DNA of 64,000 nt, from the NCBI RefSeq assembly GCF_902859695.1, contig NZ_CADIJL010000003.1:248001-312000 (forward strand), in the 5' to 3' direction. A model generated the notes under the pieces. It did no database searches, had not been told where the DNA came from, and saw only the letters and a list, made by a program, of their open reading frames with translations. Shown piece by piece: positions 19,362-26,970 of this stretch. The position numbers and the translations under genes are program-made. This DNA comes from Achromobacter ruhlandii. GTDB lineage: Bacteria > Pseudomonadota > Gammaproteobacteria > Burkholderiales > Burkholderiaceae_B. The first letter of the stretch is position 1. Every line of letters begins with the position of its first letter.

Positions 19362-19625
19362 ATGCCAAAATTTGCTTGCAAGTGTGGAAACGTACTGAAT
19401 TTGTCCGGTGTTTGGCCTGAGTGTGAGTGGCGCTTAGTACCCATGGCGCGTGTGGGTGAAATTGCCGATAGATTAGATGTTGGGCAGGTTTCCAGTGGAG
19501 ACGAAATTTACGATCTCGTTGATGAGGTGAGCGTAACCGTTTATCGGTGTCCAGTATGCTTCAGGCTTTATTTGGAAACGGGCAAGAATACGTTTGAAAC
19601 GTACGCAAAAGAACCGTATGGCTGA
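19362..19625 (+). CDS. cdiI: Candidate CDI immunity protein
   Basis: This 87-residue cytoplasmic protein starts one base after the cdiA stop, with an AGGAGG ribosome site at 19351-19356 inside the end of cdiA. That is the standard place for the immunity gene, which blocks the cognate toxin in sibling cells. I do not recognise the family. Cys6 and Cys8 (CKCG) and Cys63 and Cys66 (CPVC) form a zinc-ribbon-like set. An extra Cys21 and an acidic middle (DEIYDLVDE) are also present, as expected for an inhibitor that masks a nucleic-acid-binding site. Base composition is A/T-rich like the toxin tail, so the two probably moved together. The function is inferred from position. Confidence 0.72.
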   Translation: MPKFACKCGNVLNLSGVWPECEWRLVPMARVGEIADRLDVGQVSSGDEIYDLVDEVSVTVYRCPVCFRLYLETGKNTFETYAKEPYG

Positions 19626-19670
19626 GTCAGTCCGTATTTTGGCGGTCCAGGCATTTTAAAAATTGTTATT

Positions 19671-19975
19671 CCGCCAGCTACAGCGCGAATCAGATTGCGG
19701 TAGGCGGAGGCTTCGGGTTTGGCGGCGGTGTCTCGAAAGAAAGGTCGGCGGGTCTGGGCACCACCAAGGGCAACCAGGTGGCCGGCGGCGCGATGTCAAG
19801 ACGGATCAGTGAACTCAGTCCGATTTATCGGAACTGGTGGAGCCTCGTGACACCCGCGGCGACTAGCCTCTACACAGGGTGTGCCGATTCCGCGTTAACG
19901 GTGTGCCCAGTTCCTGGCACGCCCCAACGCGCGAGTGTGCGTGCAATAGATGATATGGATGACGCGTTTCCATGA
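19671..19975 (+). pseudogene. Truncated second cdiA tail (orphan toxin module)
   Basis: Bases 19671-19793 repeat cdiA 17511-17639 in the same reading frame (SYSANQIAVGGGFGFGG, then AGLGTTKGNQVAGGA). The last 39 bases, 19755-19793, are identical to 17601-17639. After that the frame continues for about 60 codons of unrelated sequence and stops at 19975. There is no start, secretion domain or VENN region, so this cannot be a complete effector. The layout matches orphan cdiA-CT modules known downstream of cdi loci. The tail is short for a toxin domain, so it is probably deleted internally. Confidence 0.75.
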
Positions 19976-20139
19976 CCGCCTGCCCCAATTGCCAAGTTCA
20001 AAGTTCACCACCTGCGTTGCTAGCGGGCAAGCACGTTGAGGGTTTCTATCACGCGGATGAGTTTGCCGTGGTGGATCTGGGTGGCTCCACGGTCTACACC
20101 GAGATCTTCCAATTTGCCGAGCCGGTTACGGCTAAGTAG
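19972..20139 (+). CDS. Small ORF, possible orphan immunity protein
   Basis: This 55-residue ORF begins MTACPNCQVQ and ends FAEPVTAK. Its ATG overlaps the stop of the truncated cdiA tail by four bases (ATGA), just as a cdiI follows its cdiA. It has a CPNC pair near the N-terminus and an acidic, aromatic middle (FYHADEFAVVDLGG). It is too short to be confident that it is a whole gene. It may be an intact small immunity protein, or a remnant or fusion of one. I recognise no family. Confidence 0.4.
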   Translation: MTACPNCQVQSSPPALLAGKHVEGFYHADEFAVVDLGGSTVYTEIFQFAEPVTAK

Positions 20140-20187
20140 GCGACTTCCACCCGTCCGCAGTTTGCTTCATTGAATACCACGAATATC

Positions 20188-20868
20188 ATGCGTTCACTTA
20201 AATTGGCAGCTACTGCCGCTGTGTTGCTGCTCACGTCGGGCTGCGCCTTCATCATGGGTTCCCCGGCCAAGCCCTTGGCGACGAACCCCGAGCCGGATGA
20301 AGTGATCAGTCCGGTGTTGGTCTATACGTCCGATTGCAATTACCAGAAGAAAATCGACGACACGGGCTGGATCGGCGCACGTACTGCGCTGCCAGCGCTG
20401 TATGCAGCCGAGGCGGTCTGCAAGGCCCTGAACAACGAACTACCCGGCGCGATGGATGCGGCGGGTATCAAGGCGACATTCAAGCTGCGCAAGGTGAATC
20501 CGGATTCCGCGCGGCCGTTGACCTTGAAGGAAGACGCAGCGGCCATCGGGGCAAAGTATGTGGTGGCATTGGGCGAACCCTATGGCTTTGGCGGCTATCA
20601 GCAATACGGCCCATCGGTAAGCATCAAGGTGCGCCTGTATGACGCCGTATCGGGTGAATACCGCGGCTACGCCGAAGACACCTATCCGATTTCCTTGCGC
20701 GACTACTCCAATCGGGGGCCGGCCGCAGACGGCCTGCGGATCGCGGCGGATATGGCGCAAATGCTGGCGCGCACGATGCGCAAGCGCTGCATCGAGGCCT
20801 ATCCTTATCAATGCGGCAAGACAGGCTTGTTCCGCCTGGCCGAACCTCGCGATGCCTATGGCAAGTGA
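20188..20868 (+). CDS. Predicted lipoprotein, unknown function
   Basis: This 226-residue protein has a clear lipoprotein signal, MRSLKLAATAAVLLLTSGC, with the lipobox TSGC. It is probably outer-membrane anchored. The mature part has Cys residues at SDCNY, EAVCKAL, KRCIEA and YQCGK, which could form disulfides. The middle (GAKYVVALGEPYGFGG, SIKVRLYDAVSGEYRGYAED) alternates like beta strands. The frame is open from a TTG at 20170, but the ATG at 20188 fits the signal peptide better. No strong ribosome site is seen. The next gene is also a lipoprotein, 48 bp downstream, and the two may be co-transcribed. I do not recognise a family. Confidence 0.75.
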   Translation: MRSLKLAATAAVLLLTSGCAFIMGSPAKPLATNPEPDEVISPVLVYTSDCNYQKKIDDTGWIGARTALPALYAAEAVCKALNNELPGAMDAAGIKATFKLRKVNPDSARPLTLKEDAAAIGAKYVVALGEPYGFGGYQQYGPSVSIKVRLYDAVSGEYRGYAEDTYPISLRDYSNRGPAADGLRIAADMAQMLARTMRKRCIEAYPYQCGKTGLFRLAEPRDAYGK

Positions 20869-20916
20869 GCACCGCGTTTGCCCTGGCTAATTTCTTCTCT
20901 TTTGAGTGAGTGGTAG

Positions 20917-21507
20917 ATGATTGCTGTATTGCGTTGCATGGCGCCCGCTGTGTTGCTGGGTGGCGCCTTGGTGGGTTGCTCCGCCACCAATCCCAATATT
21001 CTCAGTCGTTACGACGCTGGCAGCAGTGCGCGGGTTCGCGTGTATGTATATACGGCGGATCGCATCCGCCTGGATTTTGACAGGACGTGCTTCCTGCCCG
21101 CATCGGGCCTGTTCGGTCACGGTGACGGCCTGGAAACGATCCAGCGCTCGCACATGCGCGGTAGCGGTAGCGTTGGAATGCCGCCTTCGCCGAACATCTC
21201 GGGCCTGGTGTTCGACGAATTCATCATCAAGGCGGGTATTCCGGTAACCATTTACGGTCAGGTCGGCGGGACGTACAGAAGCGCCGGGCCTTATGGGTCC
21301 GTGACCACCACGAGCTGGCCCGAGACGAAGAATGCGGGGTATTTCACGCCAGCCGCTGGCAAGGACTACGAGGTCTATGTGGAGCGGCGCGCGGTCGTGG
21401 TGCAGGACATCACGGTGCCCGGCGCCAGCGCAGCGGAACGGCAGGTGCCGCTGACGCCGGCTTCGCCCTGCCCGGAACCCCCTGCGACCGTGATGCCGAA
21501 GGTCTGA
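20917..21507 (+). CDS. Predicted lipoprotein, unknown function
   Basis: This 196-residue protein begins with a lipoprotein signal, MIAVLRCMAPAVLLGGALVG then CSAT, with the lipobox LVGC. The mature part is rich in short beta-like segments (RVRVYVYTADRIRLDFDR, GIPVTIYGQVGG, KDYEVYVERRAVVVQDI). It contains two further Cys (RTCFLPASG and SPCPEPP). It lies 48 bp after another unrecognised lipoprotein on the same strand and ends 34 bp before the convergent tenA. I do not recognise the family. The pair may form one envelope module. Confidence 0.72.
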   Translation: MIAVLRCMAPAVLLGGALVGCSATNPNILSRYDAGSSARVRVYVYTADRIRLDFDRTCFLPASGLFGHGDGLETIQRSHMRGSGSVGMPPSPNISGLVFDEFIIKAGIPVTIYGQVGGTYRSAGPYGSVTTTSWPETKNAGYFTPAAGKDYEVYVERRAVVVQDITVPGASAAERQVPLTPASPCPEPPATVMPKV

Positions 21508-21541
21508 CCGCAGTCGCAGGGCCTATCCGCTACGCGTCGTC

Positions 21542-22204
21542 TCACACCGGCCATTCCCCCAACCGATACGCCGAGTCCCAGAACATCCATTCCAACTGCG
21601 CCGCATGCGTATACGCCCGGTGCATGTCGTCGCGCGTTTGCGCGGACGCCTTGTCCGCCGCCTGGTCCACCGATGCGATGACTTCGCGCACCAGACTGTG
21701 GAATTCTTCCCCGGCGTAGGTATCGATCCACGCGCCATAGGGATTGGGACGCGTCGCGCGCGAGTGGATGTCGCGCCCGATCTCGGCATAGATCCAGAAG
21801 CACGGCAGCAACGCCGCCAGCGCCACCGGATACGGTGCGCTCCACGCCGTGGCGATGAGGAAGCTGGTGTAGTGATGGCTGGCCGGCGACAGCGGGGTGC
21901 TGGCGAACGTCTCTGCATCGATGCCGAATTGCTTCATGAAGCCTTCGTGCAGACTGCGTTCGACCACCACCGCGTTCTTGGCGGCGTCGGCGAACTGCCC
22001 CACGCCGTCGGCATGGTCGGCCTTGGCGGCGGCGACCGCCAGGGCGCGGCCGAAGGCCAGCAGGTAGTGGGCGTCCTGGATCATGTAGTGGCGGAACGCC
22101 TGCTCGCTGAGCTGGCCGCTGGCCAGTTCCTGGTTGAACGGCATGGTGCGCGTTTCTTCGTACAGCGCGGCGTTGCGCGCCCAGGCGTCGGTGCTGAAAG
22201 ACAT
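21542..22204 (-). CDS. tenA: Aminopyrimidine aminohydrolase / thiaminase II, TenA family
   Basis: TenA hydrolyses degraded thiamin pyrimidines (aminomethyl to hydroxymethyl) so they can be salvaged. The protein has 220 residues, the usual length. It shows the catalytic Cys in LLPCFWIYAEIG, the conserved WIDTYAGEEF, and a C-terminal Glu in LEWMFWDSAYRLGEWP. The frame is open for 23 more codons upstream. ATG 22204 is chosen because a GAGGA ribosome site precedes it and the family starts here. It stands alone between a convergent lipoprotein gene and bdhA, so no thiamin operon is visible. Confidence 0.88.
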   Translation of the reverse strand: MSFSTDAWARNAALYEETRTMPFNQELASGQLSEQAFRHYMIQDAHYLLAFGRALAVAAAKADHADGVGQFADAAKNAVVVERSLHEGFMKQFGIDAETFASTPLSPASHHYTSFLIATAWSAPYPVALAALLPCFWIYAEIGRDIHSRATRPNPYGAWIDTYAGEEFHSLVREVIASVDQAADKASAQTRDDMHRAYTHAAQLEWMFWDSAYRLGEWPV

Positions 22205-22381
22205 GGCAATCCTCAAATCGAAGTCGGACGGCGCATCATGCGCAGCGCCGTGGCTACGGTTCAAGGATATCAAGACTTCCCGGCGGCGTTTGCGCGCACG
22301 CCAGGCCGATGGGCGGAACCTCGATAGCGGGGCGGGCCGCGGCCTCGGGACGGGCCGCGATGCTCTCGCTCCGTGCTGCCC

Positions 22382-23167
22382 TTATTGCATGTACCACCCA
22401 TGGCTGACCACGAACGACTGCCCCGTGAACGCCGCGCTGGGGAAGGTCGACAGGAACAGCGCCGTCTGCGCCACGTCCTCGACGGTGGTGAAGATGCCGT
22501 CGACGGTATCGCCCAGCATCACCTTCTTGACCACGTCTTCTTCGCTGATGCCCAGTTCCTTGGCCTGTTCGGGAATCTGCTTCTCAACCAGCGGGGTGCG
22601 CACGAAGCCGGGGCAGATGACGTGCGAACGCACGTTGTGCTTGGCGCCTTCCTTGGCCAGCACGCGCGCCAGGCCCAGCAGCGCGTGCTTGGCGGCGACG
22701 TAGGCGGACTTGAGCGGCGAGGCTTCGTGCGAGTGCACCGAGCCCATGTAGATCACGACGCCGCCGCGATCATCCTTGTACATGTGCTTGAGCGCGGCCT
22801 TGGTGGTGAGGAAGGCGCCATCGACGTGGATGGCCTGCATTTTCTTCCAGTCGGCGAAGGCGAAGTTCTCGATGGGGTTGACGATCTGGATGCCGGCGTT
22901 CGAGATCAGGATGTCGATGCTGCCGTAGGCGGCGGCGACGCGGTCGATGCCCTGGTTGACGGCGTCTTCGTTGGTGACGTCCATGGCCACGCCCATGGCC
23001 TTGCCGCCGGCCTGTTCGATTTCGCGGGCGACGGCGTCGGCGCCGGCCTGGTTCAGGTCGGCGATGGCGACCGCGGCGCCTGCGCGCGACAGGGTCAGCG
23101 CGATTTCCTTGCCGATGCCGCTGGCCGCGCCGGTGACGACGGCCACTTTTCCGTTCAGATTGCTCAT
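22382..23167 (-). CDS. bdhA: 3-hydroxybutyrate dehydrogenase (SDR family)
   Basis: This 261-residue short-chain dehydrogenase is likely to interconvert 3-hydroxybutyrate and acetoacetate with NAD in PHB or ketone-body use. It has the N-terminal cofactor loop [25 protein letters not shown] in [10 protein letters not shown], the Ser in [12 protein letters not shown], and the catalytic YVAAK. The C-terminus [14 protein letters not shown] is typical of bacterial 3-hydroxybutyrate dehydrogenases. ATG 23167 has a GGAGG ribosome site. The in-frame upstream extension to 23287 is not SDR-like. SDR substrates are hard to assign, but this subfamily match is good. Confidence 0.87.
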   Translation of the reverse strand: MSNLNGKVAVVTGAASGIGKEIALTLSRAGAAVAIADLNQAGADAVAREIEQAGGKAMGVAMDVTNEDAVNQGIDRVAAAYGSIDILISNAGIQIVNPIENFAFADWKKMQAIHVDGAFLTTKAALKHMYKDDRGGVVIYMGSVHSHEASPLKSAYVAAKHALLGLARVLAKEGAKHNVRSHVICPGFVRTPLVEKQIPEQAKELGISEEDVVKKVMLGDTVDGIFTTVEDVAQTALFLSTFPSAAFTGQSFVVSHGWYMQ

Positions 23168-23522
23168 GCTGGGGAACCTCCGGGTAAGGATGCCGCGGGC
23201 CGGGGTGCGCCCGCGGATGCGAGGGGCATGGCTTGATGGTAGCGCTCCAGGATGAGCGCAGCCTGAACGCCACGGCTCGGTAACCATCTATGTCATTTGC
23301 TTCCACCGGCGCTTCGCGCCAGAGCTGACACCGGCATCGCGGCCGAGAGGCGGCCGTCGGCGGCGCGGCGCACGCCGGGACGGGCTGTTACCAACCGGCC
23401 CTGCACGCCCCAAGCGGACATTGCCGATTGCTGCCCGCTGCGGGAGAATCCGCGGCAGTCGACGCCGCCGCGAGGCGGCTATCCGGATTTCTTACAGGAC
23501 AAAGACAAACGTGGCATCGGTC
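23168..23522. other. Divergent intergenic region bdhA / amidase
   Basis: No gene is supported in this 355-bp stretch between two divergent genes. It should carry both promoters. I see a GGCGC/GCGCC hairpin near 23310-23325 and a CGGCC/GGCCG inverted pair near 23341-23360, but no clear promoter boxes. Open frames through it lack family features. Confidence 0.35.
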
Positions 23523-24239
23523 ATGGCGGGTCAGGCGGGCAAGGGCGGGAACGTGGCGGGAAAATGGGCGCGGCGCATGGCGGCGTCCTTGCTGGTCCTG
23601 GCGGCAGGGGCGGCGCAGGCCGCCCACGTCGTGGTGGACACCGGCCATACCCCGAAGCAGCCGGGCGCGACCGGCGCCAGCGGCCGGGTGGAGTATCTGT
23701 ACAACCTGGACCTGAGCGGCGCGGTGGCCGCCGACCTGGCGGCAGCCGGGAACCGCGTGACCCGCGTGTCCGCCGACGGCGCCGAGGTGCCGCTGGGCCG
23801 GCGCACCCGGATCGCGCCGGATGCGGATTTCTTCATCTCGATCCACCACGATTCGATGCAGCAGAAGTACATCGACGCGGGCCGCCAGCGTGAATTCGCC
23901 GGGTTCTCCATCTTTGTCTCGCAGCTCAATCCGCGCTACGAAGACAGCCTGCGCTGCGCACAGGCGATCGGCGAGGCGTTGCTGGCGGCGGGCGAGAAGC
24001 CGTCGCTGTATCACGCCGAACCCATCGCCGGTGAAAACCGGCCGTTGCTGGACCGGCGCCTGGGCGTGCATCGCTACGACGGGCTGGCGGTGCTCAAGAC
24101 CGCCACCATGCCCGCGGTGCTGGTGGAGGCGGGCGTGATCGTGAATCCGGACGAGGAGGCGCGTCTTGCCAGGCCGGAGACCATCCAGCGGCTGGCGCGC
24201 GCGATTGCCGGCGGCGTGCAGGCCTGCCAGGCGCGGTAG
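23523..24239 (+). CDS. N-acetylmuramoyl-L-alanine amidase (Amidase_3)
   Basis: This zinc amidase should remove stem peptides from peptidoglycan in the periplasm. It has a basic N-terminus and a signal peptide (RMAASLLVLAAGAAQAA). The Amidase_3 zinc ligands are visible: His in VVVDTGH, Glu in SGRVEYLYN and His in FFISIHHDS. The catalytic Glu is in VLVEAGVIVNPDEE. The product has 238 residues from ATG 23523. An upstream GTG at 23511 and a downstream ATG at 23577 are alternative starts. It lacks an AMIN domain and a LysM domain, so it is a minimal enzyme. Confidence 0.82.
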   Translation: MAGQAGKGGNVAGKWARRMAASLLVLAAGAAQAAHVVVDTGHTPKQPGATGASGRVEYLYNLDLSGAVAADLAAAGNRVTRVSADGAEVPLGRRTRIAPDADFFISIHHDSMQQKYIDAGRQREFAGFSIFVSQLNPRYEDSLRCAQAIGEALLAAGEKPSLYHAEPIAGENRPLLDRRLGVHRYDGLAVLKTATMPAVLVEAGVIVNPDEEARLARPETIQRLARAIAGGVQACQAR

Positions 24240-24389
24240 CGCGACTCGCGGGCCTCGGAAACTGGCGATGGCCGGCGAGATGGATAAAATCCCGGATTCG
24301 AGGGGGCGGGCCGCGCCGCCCAACGCGGGGATGACGGCGCGAACCGGAGGCGATCCGGCCCGTGGCATGCGTTCCGAGGACAAGGACTG

Positions 24390-25592
24390 ATGATGCTGAA
24401 AAGAAAACTGACGACACTGGCCATGGGCCTGGCACTCACGCTGACGGGCCTGTCCATGGCGCCCGCCCAGGCACAGTCGCCCGCGCCGCAAAAGGAAGAA
24501 CCCGAGCGCTATGGCCCGTTCTTCTACCTGCCCAGCGAACCGAACCTGTTGATCTACGTCGGCGCGGTCAGCGCTAACGACCTGCTGCACATGAAGAAGG
24601 CGTTGCGCGAGCATCCGACCATCTCCACCCTGATCCTGCAGAACAACGGCGGCGGCCTGGTGCACATCGGGCTGGTGGTGGCCGAGGAGGTCTACGAACG
24701 CGGGCTCAACACCTACATTCCGAAGGACAGCTACTGTGCCTCGGCGTGCGCGTTCGTGTTCTTCGCCGGCCGCCAGCGTCTGGCCGAAGGCCGGCTCGGC
24801 GTGCACCAGATCACCGCGCCGGAGATGACGGGCGAACAGGCGCAGTTCGGCGTGTCGGATATCGTCACCACCCTGCCCAAGTACGGGGTGTCGGCCGACG
24901 TGCTGGGCATCATGTTCAGCACCCCGTCCAAGGAAATGTATTTCTTCTCGCCGCAGGAGATCATCAAGTACGGCATCAATCGCACCGGCAATGTGAAAAC
25001 GGCCGCCAACGAGTCGCAGCAGGGCGGCCAGCGGCCAGCGCCGGCCTCCACGCCAGCCGCCGCGCCCGCGCCGCAGGCCCAGGCATCCGACGACGACACC
25101 CGGCTGCCGCCGCGCAAGCCGGCCGCGCCCGCCGCCGCGCCGGCGCCGTCCAACCCGCCGCCGGTGGCCAATCCCTACATGACCAAGGATCCCGCGCCCG
25201 CGCCGCTGTCCGACGAACAGCGCGCGATCAACGCCGCGACCCTGATGATCCAGGCGGGCAGCGGCACCAATGAAGAGGCGATGAATTTCACGCGCGAGTT
25301 CTACGCCGACACGGTCGACTACTTCAAGAAGTCGCGGCCGAAGTCGGAGATCCTGGCGGACAAGAAGGCCTACTTCGCGCGCTGGCCGGTGCGGCGATTC
25401 GTGGTGGACCAGAATTCGCTCAAGGCCAAGTGCCAGGACCAGATGTGCATGGTCAAGGGCCTCTACGATTTCAAGGTGTCGAGCCCGGAGCGCGGCAAGA
25501 CCGCGACTGGCACGTCCAATTTCACTTACGTCCTTGACCTGCGCAACCGCTACCGCATCGTCATGGAAGACAGCGAGGTCGTCAGCCGCTGA
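24390..25592 (+). CDS. Exported ClpP-like (COG3904-type) protein
   Basis: This 400-residue protein has a cleavable signal peptide (ending APAQAQS). Residues ~40-205 have a ClpP/crotonase fold signature: LILQNNGGG, then the putative nucleophile Ser in SYCASACAFVFFAGRQR, and GVHQ. This is the layout of COG3904 periplasmic proteins, whose activity is unknown. A long Pro/Ala-rich linker (about 215-280) joins it to a C-terminal domain with FYADTVDYF and KKAYFARWPVR, like the stress-response SH3-adjacent modules of unknown role. A GAGGA ribosome site precedes ATG 24390. It is followed after 23 bp by the LprI-like gene, so the two are probably co-transcribed. Confidence 0.72.
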   Translation: MMLKRKLTTLAMGLALTLTGLSMAPAQAQSPAPQKEEPERYGPFFYLPSEPNLLIYVGAVSANDLLHMKKALREHPTISTLILQNNGGGLVHIGLVVAEEVYERGLNTYIPKDSYCASACAFVFFAGRQRLAEGRLGVHQITAPEMTGEQAQFGVSDIVTTLPKYGVSADVLGIMFSTPSKEMYFFSPQEIIKYGINRTGNVKTAANESQQGGQRPAPASTPAAAPAPQAQASDDDTRLPPRKPAAPAAAPAPSNPPPVANPYMTKDPAPAPLSDEQRAINAATLMIQAGSGTNEEAMNFTREFYADTVDYFKKSRPKSEILADKKAYFARWPVRRFVVDQNSLKAKCQDQMCMVKGLYDFKVSSPERGKTATGTSNFTYVLDLRNRYRIVMEDSEVVSR

Positions 25593-25615
25593 GGCTGCCG
25601 CCGGGGAGAAGCACA

Positions 25616-26464
25616 ATGCATTTCGGCAAGCGCGTGGCACAACTGCTGGGCCTGGTGGGCATCAGCGTGGTATCGGCGTCCGCGCTGGCAATCAATTGCC
25701 AGAAGGCCAGCAACGCGGCCGAGAAGCTGATCTGTTCGGATCGCGCGGCGGTGGCCGCCGACGCCGAGTTGAACCGCGCCTACGCCGCCTTGCTGAAGCA
25801 GGCGCCGGACGCGGAGATCCGCGCGATGCTGGTGGCCAGCCAGCGGCGTTGGGTCGAAGCCCGTGACCTGCGCCTGGAGGGCCTGGCGTCCGATCCCGAA
25901 TCGCTGCCCGACGACAAGACGCCCGGCGCGATCGCGGCCGACCTGATCCGTGCCCGCGCCAGCGAGTTCAAGGAACGCGGGAAGGGCGACGATATCCCCA
26001 GGCTGATCCGCGTGGCGTTGAGCCAGCGCGAGTTCCGCAAGCAGTTCACCGGCGGTCCATACTCCGGCTATGACGTGTCCTGCGACGTGCTGCCGCCGGA
26101 CTACAAGTATTACGCCTGCTTTGCCACCCGCTACTACCAGAACAATGACCGCGTCTGCAGCACGGATGAATACTGGGCCACCGGCTCGGTCTACGTCCAG
26201 CGCTACGTAGCGAAGGTGGTGGACAACAAGCCGGTGCCGGTGGCGTCCTGCTCCTACAACGGCAATGACGAGAGCTGTCCGGGCAGCATTGCCGATGACG
26301 CGCGCTGGAATACGGGGCCCAAGGTGCACGCGCCGACCTATCCGTCCAAGCCGTTGCCCCAGGTCGATGGCGAGGTCGACGACAGCGACGATTACGGCTG
26401 GATCAAGGCCTGCCTGACCGACAGCAGCTTCCCGCTGTCCAACCCGACCACGGCGGGCCGCTAG
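25616..26464 (+). CDS. Exported protein with LprI/DUF1311-like domain
   Basis: This 282-residue protein has a signal peptide ending near SALA. The segment INCQKASNAAEKLICSDRA and the helix that follows (LNRAYAALL, QRRWVEARD) match the LprI/DUF1311 family, some of whose members inhibit lysozyme. The C-terminal two thirds are not recognised but contain four to five Cys (SCDVLP, YACFAT, RVCSTDE, SCSYNG, ESCPGS) that suggest disulfide bonding in the periplasm. It lies 23 bp behind the ClpP-like gene with a GGGGAGAAG ribosome site, so both probably belong to one envelope-related unit. Confidence 0.72.
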   Translation: MHFGKRVAQLLGLVGISVVSASALAINCQKASNAAEKLICSDRAAVAADAELNRAYAALLKQAPDAEIRAMLVASQRRWVEARDLRLEGLASDPESLPDDKTPGAIAADLIRARASEFKERGKGDDIPRLIRVALSQREFRKQFTGGPYSGYDVSCDVLPPDYKYYACFATRYYQNNDRVCSTDEYWATGSVYVQRYVAKVVDNKPVPVASCSYNGNDESCPGSIADDARWNTGPKVHAPTYPSKPLPQVDGEVDDSDDYGWIKACLTDSSFPLSNPTTAGR

Positions 26465-26518
26465 GGTTGTAAAAACTGCCCTTGCGGGCAACCTTGCGAG
26501 GCGTCTTGTGAATGTCGG

Positions 26519-26920
26519 CTAGCCCGTGGTCCGGGCCAGGCGCTTGCGGTGGTGCCGGGCATGGTCCAGCAGCGCGTCGCGCAACACCACCGCCTGGTTG
26601 TGCTCGGTGTCGCGGGCGCCATACAGCAGGGTCAGCGGACGTTCGCCGGCGGCTTGCAGCAGGGCGGCCATGCGGGCCTGCTGGGCGGGTTCGGCCAGTT
26701 CGGCCAGGTATTTTTCGCGAAAGGTGTCCCAGCGTTCGTCGACGTGGCAGAACCACTTGCGCAGTTCGGCGCTCGGGGCCAGGTCCTTGGCCCATTCGTC
26801 CAGCGCCAGGTCGGCGCGGCGCAGGCCGCGCGGCCACAGGCGGTCCACCAGGGCCCGGTAGTGCCCGTCGGGTCCGATGCCTTCGTAGACGCGTTGCACG
26901 GAAATGGCGGACGGCTTCAT
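26519..26920 (-). CDS. DUF488 family protein
   Basis: This 133-residue cytoplasmic protein has the DUF488 signatures: QRVYEGIGPDGHYRALVDRL, then WPRGLRRADLALDEWAKDL, APSAELRKWF and a C-terminal LTLLYGARDTEHNQAVVL. Its molecular function is unknown. ATG 26920 is preceded by AGGAG and starts the family match; the longer in-frame ORF overlaps nhaA and is Arg-rich shadow sequence. It lies 50 bp downstream of nhaA on the same strand and may be read through from it. Confidence 0.85.
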   Translation of the reverse strand: MKPSAISVQRVYEGIGPDGHYRALVDRLWPRGLRRADLALDEWAKDLAPSAELRKWFCHVDERWDTFREKYLAELAEPAQQARMAALLQAAGERPLTLLYGARDTEHNQAVVLRDALLDHARHHRKRLARTTG

Positions 26921-26970
26921 GGCGGCTCCTGTGGCGGATGCCCCAAGTCTACTCCCCGGCAAGCCCCGTG

